Assembly: GCA_014376885.1 (NCBI GenBank)
Contig: JACMQR010000042.1
Coordinates: 1 to 11,231, forward strand
DNA: 11,231 nucleotides
Source: Polaromonas sp.
GTDB taxonomy: Bacteria > Pseudomonadota > Gammaproteobacteria > Burkholderiales > Burkholderiaceae_C
Reading direction: 5' to 3'
How positions within the stretch are numbered: position 1 is the stretch's first letter; each line of letters begins with the position of its first letter. The notes beneath the pieces were generated by a model, which was not told where the DNA came from, ran no database searches, and saw nothing but the letters and a program-made list of their open reading frames with translations. Position numbers and translations under genes: made by a program. Below are positions 6,144 to 11,231 of the stretch, in pieces.

Positions 6144-7047
6144 CTTTGTAGCCACTGCCGTCAGCCCGGCGGCCGCACGGCCTTTTGTGCAGATCGAGGC
6201 GCTGGCAAAGTCCTACCCCGGCAATGCCGAGCCGGTGTTCGATGGCGTGAACATCCATATCGAGCGGGGCGAGTTCGTCTGCATCATCGGCCATTCGGGC
6301 TGCGGCAAGACCACCATTTTGAATGTGCTGGCCGGGCTGGAAACCGCCAGCGCCGGCCATGTGTTCATGGACGGCCGCGAGGTGTCCGGCCCCAGCCTGG
6401 AGCGCGGCGTGGTGTTCCAGGGCCATGCCCTGATGCCATGGCTGACGGTGCGCAAGAACATCGCCTTCGCGGTGCGCTCCAAATGGCCGGACTGGCGCGC
6501 CGAACAGGTCGCTGCGCAGGTCGAGAAATATGTCGCGCTGGTCGGCCTGTCGGCGGCCCTGGACAAAAAGCCTTCGGCGCTGTCGGGCGGCATGAAGCAG
6601 CGCGTCGGCATTGCGCGGGCGTTTGCCATCGAGCCCAAGATGCTGCTGCTCGACGAGCCCTTCGGTGCGCTCGATGCGCTGACGCGCGGCACCATTCAGG
6701 ACGAGCTGATGAACATCGTGCGCGAAACCCGGCAGACGGTGTTCATGATCACCCACGATGTGGACGAAGCGGTGCTGCTGGCCGACCGCATCATGCTGAT
6801 GAGCAACGGCCCGCAGGCCCGCGTGGCCGAGATCGTGCGCAACACCATGCCGCGCAACCGCCAGCGCGCCACGCTGCACCACGACCCAGCGTACTACCCG
6901 ATCCGCAACCACCTGGTCGATTTCCTGGTGACGCGCTCGAAGGACCTGTCGCACGGCCGGGCGCCCGCGCATCCGCCGACGGTCGAGCCGGGCCGGGCCT
7001 CTGCTGCCGCCCTACCGATGGCCCCTACATTGAAAGTTGTCGCATGA
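6133..7047 (+). CDS. ABC transporter ATP-binding protein, NrtC/NrtD/CynD type
   Basis: This gene encodes 304 residues, the cytoplasmic ATPase that drives the importer. All catalytic elements are present: Walker A GHSGCGKT (53-60), Q-loop Gln96, signature LSGGMKQR (150-157), Walker B MLLLDEP (170-176), D-loop near 179-181 and switch His208 (ITHDVDEA). A C-terminal tail of about 50 residues after the core (rich in Ala, Pro and His) has no recognised domain. It is too short to be the fused binding domain found in cyanobacterial NrtC, so it resembles NrtD or SsuB/TauB. The start overlaps the permease gene by 11 bases. Its stop overlaps the next ATG as ATGA, showing continuous translational coupling. 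Cyanate as substrate is inferred from context. Confidence 0.92.
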   Translation: MPNDFVATAVSPAAARPFVQIEALAKSYPGNAEPVFDGVNIHIERGEFVCIIGHSGCGKTTILNVLAGLETASAGHVFMDGREVSGPSLERGVVFQGHALMPWLTVRKNIAFAVRSKWPDWRAEQVAAQVEKYVALVGLSAALDKKPSALSGGMKQRVGIARAFAIEPKMLLLDEPFGALDALTRGTIQDELMNIVRETRQTVFMITHDVDEAVLLADRIMLMSNGPQARVAEIVRNTMPRNRQRATLHHDPAYYPIRNHLVDFLVTRSKDLSHGRAPAHPPTVEPGRASAAALPMAPTLKVVA

Positions 7048-7490
7048 CACTACTCAACACGCCCCGCCCGCCACTGCCGCCCTTCACGCTGGCAACCGCC
7101 CGGGAAAAAGTGCAGAAAGCCGAAGACGCTTGGAACAGCTGCGACCCCGACCGGGTGGCGCTGGCCTACACCGAGGACTCGGTCTGGCGCAACCGGGCCG
7201 ATTTTTTCTCGGGCCGCGCCATGATCCGCGAGTTCCTGCGCCGCAAATGGGCGCGGGAACTCGACTACCGGCTGAAAAAGGAACTCTGGGCCTTCACCGA
7301 CAACCGCATTTCGGTGCGCTTTGAATACGAATGGCACGACGACGCCGGTTTCTGGTTCCGCTCGCACGGCAACGAGCAATGGGAGTTCGACGTGCTCGGC
7401 CTGATGCAACGGCGCGAGGCCAGCATCAACGATGTACCGATCAAGGCCGCCGACCGCAAATTCCACTGGCCCCGTCCCGTGGCCGCCTGA
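7044..7490 (+). CDS. DUF1348 / NTF2-like (SnoaL fold) protein in the cyanate operon
   Basis: This gene encodes 148 residues. The pattern matches DUF1348, a nuclear transport factor 2-like family. Conserved pieces are DWN-like [17 protein letters not shown] near 32-47, [18 protein letters not shown], a [19 protein letters not shown] strand pair, GNEQWEFD and an ending with [12 protein letters not shown]. The cone-shaped NTF2 fold is expected, with a pocket that could bind a small ligand. No biochemical function is established for the family to my knowledge. The ATG overlaps the ATPase stop (ATGA), and cynS begins 40 bases after its stop, so it is translated with the transporter and cyanase. 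A role in cyanate handling, for example as a ligand-binding accessory protein, is inference from the operon alone. The family assignment is from memory. Confidence 0.8.
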   Translation: MTLLNTPRPPLPPFTLATAREKVQKAEDAWNSCDPDRVALAYTEDSVWRNRADFFSGRAMIREFLRRKWARELDYRLKKELWAFTDNRISVRFEYEWHDDAGFWFRSHGNEQWEFDVLGLMQRREASINDVPIKAADRKFHWPRPVAA

Positions 7491-7520
7491 TCCTTCTTTT
7501 TTTTACTTTCCCCACAACCC

Positions 7521-7527
7521 AAGGAAG
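7521..7527 (+). promoter_or_regulatory. Ribosome binding site of cynS
   Basis: AAGGAAG lies just before ATG 7531 and is the strongest Shine-Dalgarno sequence in the operon. It selects this ATG over upstream in-frame codons and suggests cynS is translated independently and well. The preceding 40-base gap has a T8 run (7497-7504), which may keep the site unstructured. Confidence 0.6.
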
Positions 7528-7530
7528 CAC

Positions 7531-7974
7531 ATGAACCGCAACGACATCACCGAAAAAATCATCACCGCCAAGGTCAGCCAGGGCATCACCTGGGACTCCG
7601 TGGCCAAGGCCGTCGGCCTGAGCAAGGAATGGGTGACCGCCGGCTGCCTGGGCCAGATGACCTTTGACACGGCGCAGGCGGCCACCATTGGAGACATCTT
7701 CGGATTGACCGAGGAAGAGCGCAAATGGCTTCAGATCGTGCCCTACAAAGGCTCACTGCCGTCCGCCGTGCCGGCCGGCCCGCTGATCTACCGCTGGTAC
7801 GAGATCGTCAGCGTCTACGGCACGACCATCAAGGAGCTGATCCATGAGGAATTCGGCGACGGCATCATGAGCGCGATTGACTTCAGCATGGACATCGTGC
7901 GCCAGCCCGACCCCAAGGGCGACCGCGTCAACGTGGTGCTGTCGGGCAAGTTCCTGCCGTACAAGCAGTACTGA
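7531..7974 (+). CDS. cynS: Cyanate hydratase (cyanase)
   Basis: This gene encodes 147 residues; E. coli CynS has 156, and the difference is at the N-terminus. Cyanase is a cytoplasmic decamer that converts cyanate and bicarbonate to carbon dioxide and carbamate, which breaks down to ammonia and carbon dioxide. It serves detoxification and nitrogen supply. The N-terminal helical domain (about 1-75) resembles a helix-turn-helix (WDSVAKAVGLSKEWV). The C-terminal catalytic domain (about 76-147) contains Arg88 and Glu91 in YRWYEIVSVYG and Ser114 in GIMSAIDF. They align with the E. coli catalytic Arg96, Glu99 and Ser122 at a constant offset of 8, so the enzyme should be active. It is the last gene of the transporter operon. 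No carbonic anhydrase gene to recycle bicarbonate is visible in the window. Confidence 0.97.
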   Translation: MNRNDITEKIITAKVSQGITWDSVAKAVGLSKEWVTAGCLGQMTFDTAQAATIGDIFGLTEEERKWLQIVPYKGSLPSAVPAGPLIYRWYEIVSVYGTTIKELIHEEFGDGIMSAIDFSMDIVRQPDPKGDRVNVVLSGKFLPYKQY

Positions 7975-8023
7975 AACAGCGCTTGCTGGCCAGGGGCTGC
8001 GGGGGCTGTGCGGGAAACAGCGC
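7973..8023. repeat. Two direct copies of GAAACAGCGC after cynS
   Basis: GAAACAGCGC occurs at 7973-7982, overlapping the cynS stop, and again at 8014-8023. A related inverted form (GCGCCTGTTTT) lies further on near 8071-8081. Between the copies the sequence is G-rich and contains the palindrome CTGGCCAG. No hairpin with a T run is present, so I cannot identify a terminator in the 142-base gap before the next gene, and I see no strong promoter there. Confidence 0.25.
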
Positions 8024-8116
8024 GTTACCCGGCCAAGGTCGCCAACAAGAAGAAGACTGCCTACACTGAGCGCCTGTTTTCCAACAACGGCCGCAAACCG
8101 CGTCGAGCGCCAGACC

Positions 8117-10081
8117 ATGAAAACCGCCGCCCTGCTTTGGCTGATCCTCGCCGGGCTGTGCCTGACCTGCGAGGCACAGGCCCAGCCTTTCACGGCAGCG
8201 GCCGCCGCAAGCCAGGGCGCGTCCCAGGCCCGGGCGCCGGATTCCTTGCCTGCCGTGCGCAGTCAGGCCGAATTCGACGCGCTGGCCCGTGTCCACCACC
8301 CGGGAACCGCGATGGCGCTGCCGCATGTGATGTTTGCCATCGACCGGCTGCCGAAACCGGCGCGCATGCATTACCTGAACACGCCGCGCTTTGGCTTGCA
8401 CGAGCATTTTGTCCGCCAGACCGGCCTGATGCTGCGGGCCGACGAGCAGGCCATCAAAAGCAACTATTTGCGGCCAGACCGCCGCTTCCTGTTCGGCACG
8501 GTCAGCTGGCAGCCGGCCATGGCCGCCTTCACCTACGAATTCTGGGAAGGCGACCAGCTGACCGAGCCGCTGCTGCGCCAGGCCGACGCCATGCTCAAGG
8601 CGAGCTTTTTCGCGCCGCTCAAGCTCAAGACCAGCTCGACGCTGCACGAGCGCCTTGCCCAGAAGATGGGCCTGGCCTTCGTGACGCAGGAAGCGCTGAT
8701 CCGCCACCAGCCCTTCATGGCGCTCAACCCGGGAACGGCCACCGGCCGGCTGCGCATCGTGGAGAAGGCCGACGACGCGGACACGCTGCGGCCTGACGAC
8801 ATTGCCGTGCTCAGGCAGGTGCCGCTGAGCCTGGCTCCCGTCGCCGGCGTGCTGACCGAGCGGGCCTCGACCGTGCTATCGCATGTCAACCTGCTGGCCA
8901 AGGGCTGGGGCATTCCGAATGCCTATCTGCGCGACGCGGCCGGCCTGCTGCGCCAGCATGCAGGGCAATGGGTCGAACTGAAGGTAACTGCGTCCGGCTA
9001 CCAGCTGCGCCGGCTGACCGAGCCGGAAATCGTTGCCTGGCAACGGCGCCAGCAACAACTGGTCCGCCAGGGCGCGGCGCCAACCGCCAGGCCCGACCTG
9101 GCGGAGACCCGCCTGTGGCCGCTGGTCGCCCTGCGGCCCCGGCACAGCGCGCAATGCGGCGCCAAGGCCGCCAACCTGGGCGGCTTGCAGGCGGTGGGCA
9201 TTGCGGACACCTTTGTTCCCGACGGTTTCTGCATTCCCTTTTCGCACTACGACCGCTTCATGCGCGCCAACCGCCTGGCCACCCGGCTGGCGAAAATGCA
9301 GCAGCTGCCGGGCTTCAGGACCGACCCGAAAATCCGCAAGGAAGCGCTGGCCAGCCTGCGCGGCGAGATCGTGCAGTGGCCGGTGGACCGCCAGACGATC
9401 GCCGAGTGGCAGGCGCGCTGGCACAGCCAGCTGGGCGGCCAGGGCGTGTTCGTGCGCAGCTCGTCCAATTCCGAGGATCTGCCGGGCTTCAGCGGCGCCG
9501 GGCTCTACAGCACCGTGCCCAATGTAACGACCGGCGAGGCGCTGGAGCGCGCGGTGAAGACGGCCTGGGCCTCGGTGTTTAATTTTGAAGCCTGGGAAGC
9601 GCGCAGCGCGGCGCGCTTTCCTGCCGACGCGGTGATGATGGGCGTCTTTGTGCAGGCTGCCATCGACGCGGTCAACGCCGGCGTGATGATCACGCGCGAC
9701 CCGTTCACCGCCACCGGCTGGCATGTCACCTACATTTCGGCCAAGCGCGGCATCGGCATCCGGGTGGTCGAAGGCCAGCGCGTGGCCGAGCAGGTCATGT
9801 ATTCGAGCTGGTCCAAAGCCATCCAGGTGCTCAGCCGCTCGGCCGACAACACCGCGCTGCAACTCGACCCGGGCGGCGGCGTGAAGGAAGTTCCGGTCGA
9901 GGTCGGCCGCGTCGTGCTGAACGACGCGCTGGTTCTGCGCCTGGCCGGCGTCGGCGCGGCGGTCAAGCAGGTGTTTGGCGGCGTCGACCAGGACATCGAA
10001 TGGGCCACGGTGGGCGGGCGCATCGCGCTGCTGCAGGCGCGGCCCTATGTGGACCGGAGCACGGCGCCGCCCAGGCCATGA
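8117..10081 (+). CDS. Exported dikinase-like protein: phosphohistidine domain followed by PEP/pyruvate-binding ATP-grasp domain
   Basis: This gene encodes 654 residues. A classical signal peptide (MKTAALLWLILAGL, cleavage after about AQA, residue 22) predicts export. The region 45-200 has no motif I recognise. At about 202-298 lies a swivelling phosphohistidine domain with GVLTERASTVLSHVNLLAKG, where His256 is the predicted phosphorylated residue. A PPDK_N-type ATP-grasp domain follows at about 340-645. It has GAKAANLGGL, VRSSSNSEDLPGFSGAGLY (446-464), QDIEW (625-629) and LLQARP (638-643). Domain order and motif wording recall plant alpha-glucan water dikinases (SNGEDL, GAGLY, QDIEG, QTRP, LSHV) rather than PEP synthase or PPDK, where ATP-grasp comes first and a PEP-binding barrel last; that barrel is absent. 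The phosphate acceptor is unknown. ATG 8117 is chosen because it gives the signal peptide; its Shine-Dalgarno sequence is weak. Whether it belongs to the cyanate operon is uncertain, given a 142-base gap. Confidence 0.8.
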   Translation: MKTAALLWLILAGLCLTCEAQAQPFTAAAAASQGASQARAPDSLPAVRSQAEFDALARVHHPGTAMALPHVMFAIDRLPKPARMHYLNTPRFGLHEHFVRQTGLMLRADEQAIKSNYLRPDRRFLFGTVSWQPAMAAFTYEFWEGDQLTEPLLRQADAMLKASFFAPLKLKTSSTLHERLAQKMGLAFVTQEALIRHQPFMALNPGTATGRLRIVEKADDADTLRPDDIAVLRQVPLSLAPVAGVLTERASTVLSHVNLLAKGWGIPNAYLRDAAGLLRQHAGQWVELKVTASGYQLRRLTEPEIVAWQRRQQQLVRQGAAPTARPDLAETRLWPLVALRPRHSAQCGAKAANLGGLQAVGIADTFVPDGFCIPFSHYDRFMRANRLATRLAKMQQLPGFRTDPKIRKEALASLRGEIVQWPVDRQTIAEWQARWHSQLGGQGVFVRSSSNSEDLPGFSGAGLYSTVPNVTTGEALERAVKTAWASVFNFEAWEARSAARFPADAVMMGVFVQAAIDAVNAGVMITRDPFTATGWHVTYISAKRGIGIRVVEGQRVAEQVMYSSWSKAIQVLSRSADNTALQLDPGGGVKEVPVEVGRVVLNDALVLRLAGVGAAVKQVFGGVDQDIEWATVGGRIALLQARPYVDRSTAPPRP

Positions 10082-10100
10082 ATTTATAGCCAAAAAGGCA

Positions 10101-10120
10101 ATTTGCGCTTGACTGCAAAT
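10101..10120. repeat. Inverted repeat around a candidate -35 box
   Basis: ATTTGC (10101-10106) and GCAAAT (10115-10120) are perfect reverse complements with an 8-base loop that contains TTGACT. A shorter GCC-AAAAA-GGC element precedes it at 10089-10099. The whole 101-base gap is much richer in A and T than its surroundings. The position over a -35 box suggests an operator, or part of a dispersed repeat. Confidence 0.35.
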
Positions 10121-10136
10121 GGTTTACAGCTATCAA
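10109..10136 (+). promoter_or_regulatory. Candidate sigma-70 promoter of the CoA-transferase gene
   Basis: TTGACT (10109-10114, five of six to consensus) and TATCAA (10131-10136, four of six) are separated by 16 bases. Transcription would begin near 10143, about 40 bases before ATG 10183. The location in an A/T-rich gap and the absence of any other candidate support it. Confidence 0.4.
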
Positions 10137-10161
10137 AATAAGAGCTTGTAATTTTGAGCTG
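10127..10161. other. Imperfect stem-loop in the CoA-transferase leader
   Basis: CAGCT-AT-CAAAAT (10127-10139) pairs with ATTTTGAGCTG (10151-10161), giving 11 base pairs with a two-base bulge and an 11-base loop. It overlaps the candidate -10 box and start. No T run follows, so it is not a terminator. The wording (AGCTATCAAAAT) recalls short intergenic repeats I associate with Comamonadaceae genomes, which I cannot verify here. Confidence 0.35.
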
Positions 10162-10182
10162 ATACGCAGGCAAAATAAGGCC

Positions 10183-11231
10183 ATGAACTCTCTCCAAGGC
10201 ATCCGCATTCTCGATTTGTCTCGCGTCCTCGCGGGCCCGTGGTGTACCCAGACGCTGGCCGACCTGGGGGCCGACGTCATCAAGATCGAGCGCCCCGGAA
10301 GCGGCGACGACACCCGCACCTGGGGGCCGCCCTTCCTGAAAAACGATGACGGCGTGGAAACGCATGAAGCGGCGTATTACCTGGGCGCCAACCGCAACAA
10401 GCGCTCCGTGACCTGCGACATTGCCCGGCCTGCTGGCCAGGCGCTGATCCGTGAACTGGTGCTGCATTGCGACGTGTTTGTCGAGAACTTCAAGGTTGGC
10501 GACATGGCGCGCTACGGCCTCGACTACGCCTCGCTCAAAGCGCTGAACCCGCGCCTGATCTACTGCTCGGTCACCGGCTTCGGCCAGAACGGCCCGTATG
10601 CCGAACGCGCCGGCTACGACTACGCGATTCAGGGCATGGGCGGGCTGATGAGCGTGACCGGCGAGCGCGACGACCTGGGCGGCGGGCCGCAGAAAGTCGG
10701 CGTCGCCGTGGCCGACCTGATGACCGGCATGTACGCCACCGTCGGCATATTGGCCGCGCTGCGCCATGCCGAGAAAACCGGCGTTGGCCAGCAGGTGGAC
10801 ATGGCGCTGCTCGACACGCAGGTCGCCATGCTGGCCAACCTGGGCGCCAACTACCTGATCAGCGGCAAGGTGCCGCAGCGCGTCGGCAATGCGCACCAGA
10901 ACATCGTTCCCTACCAGGTGTTCGAGGTCGCGCCCGCGCCTGACGGCAGCAAGGACCACCTGATCCTGGCGGTGGGCAACGACGCGCAGTACGTCAAATT
11001 CTGCAAGGTGGCCAATATTCCCGAACTCGGCGTGAACCCGCTGTTCGCGCGCAACCGCGACCGGGTGCACAACCGCGCCCAGCTGGTGCCGATTTTAGAG
11101 AGCGTCATGAAGCTGCGCACCAAAGCCGACTGGCTGGCCGCGCTGGAAGCGACCAAGGTGCCGTGCGGCGCCATCAACAACCTGGCCGAGGTGTTTGCCG
11201 ATCCGCAGATCGCGGCGCGCGAAATGGTCAC
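10183..11231 (+). CDS. CaiB/BaiF class III CoA-transferase (3' end cut by window edge)
   Basis: The frame is open from ATG 10183 to the window edge, 349 residues of an expected 390-410. Class III CoA-transferases move CoA between carboxylic acids in the cytoplasm, usually in organic acid breakdown. Family features are the N-terminal LQGIRILDLSRVLAGPWCTQ, LADLGADVIKIERPG, YYLGANRNKRSV (62-76), FVENFKVG (about 99-106), SVTGFGQNGPY and KVGVAVADLMTGMYA. In this last motif Asp178 is the presumed catalytic aspartate. The GQQVDMALLDTQ segment follows near 202-213. Substrate acids cannot be told from sequence; succinyl-CoA-dependent transfer to a dicarboxylate is one possibility. AAGG ends only 2 bases before the ATG, a tight spacing. 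A separate promoter candidate lies upstream, so it is probably not part of the preceding transcript. Confidence 0.92.
   Translation, partial: MNSLQGIRILDLSRVLAGPWCTQTLADLGADVIKIERPGSGDDTRTWGPPFLKNDDGVETHEAAYYLGANRNKRSVTCDIARPAGQALIRELVLHCDVFVENFKVGDMARYGLDYASLKALNPRLIYCSVTGFGQNGPYAERAGYDYAIQGMGGLMSVTGERDDLGGGPQKVGVAVADLMTGMYATVGILAALRHAEKTGVGQQVDMALLDTQVAMLANLGANYLISGKVPQRVGNAHQNIVPYQVFEVAPAPDGSKDHLILAVGNDAQYVKFCKVANIPELGVNPLFARNRDRVHNRAQLVPILESVMKLRTKADWLAALEATKVPCGAINNLAEVFADPQIAAREMV

Noticed and set aside
7466..7510. Possible intrinsic terminator before cynS (GGCC-containing stem and T8 run)
   Set aside because: The stem is only GGCC plus a mismatched extension, and it ends about 15 bases before the T run. 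cynS is clearly part of the same functional operon.
8876..10093. Long minus-strand open frame (405 codons)
   Set aside because: It is antisense to the dikinase-like gene, with no domain and a composition typical of shadow frames. The minus-strand frames at 5845-6972 and 10084-11070 were rejected for the same reason.
1..11231. tRNA, rRNA, CRISPR arrays, insertion sequences, phage or attachment sites
   Set aside because: No repeats with regular spacers, no transposase or integrase frames and no RNA gene signatures were seen by reading both strands.

Overview
The window is GC-rich, densely coded DNA with short intergenic gaps. Gene content, leader layout and protein style point to a betaproteobacterium of the order Burkholderiales, most likely Comamonadaceae (Polaromonas, Rhodoferax or Variovorax type). 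That placement is recognition from memory, not a database result.

Layout. On the minus strand (1-1608) a small lipoprotein gene is followed after 4 bases by an MFS transporter gene cut by the left edge. A 163-bp divergent gap (1609-1771) holds a perfect inverted repeat, a 12-bp tandem repeat and a weak sigma-54-like element. On the plus strand comes a two-component pair: a soluble PAS histidine kinase (1772-2995) and a NarL/FixJ-type response regulator (3029-3697). Next is a 149-bp gap with a perfect 8-bp inverted repeat (3721-3740) and a strong sigma-54 -24/-12 match (3796-3811). These precede a tightly packed five-gene operon (3847-7974): a Tat-exported NrtA/CmpA-type substrate-binding protein, an NrtB-type permease, an NrtC/D-type ATPase, a DUF1348/NTF2-like protein and cyanase (cynS). 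After it come an exported dikinase-like protein (8117-10081) and a class III CoA-transferase cut by the right edge (10183-11231).

How the genes work together. The central operon reads as a cyanate import and degradation unit. The ABC transporter would bring cyanate in, and cyanase would convert it with bicarbonate to carbon dioxide and carbamate, which decays to ammonia. The DUF1348 protein is translationally coupled between transporter and enzyme and has no known role. A sigma-54 promoter fits nitrogen-limitation control. The two-component pair just upstream may add a second signal through the 3721-3740 palindrome. No carbonic anhydrase (cynT) or LysR regulator (cynR), the usual E. coli partners, is visible here.

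The most unusual gene is the one after cynS. It has a signal peptide, then a phosphohistidine swivel domain, then a C-terminal ATP-grasp domain. This is the domain order of plant alpha-glucan water dikinases, not of PEP synthase or PPDK, and export of an ATP-dependent enzyme is hard to explain.
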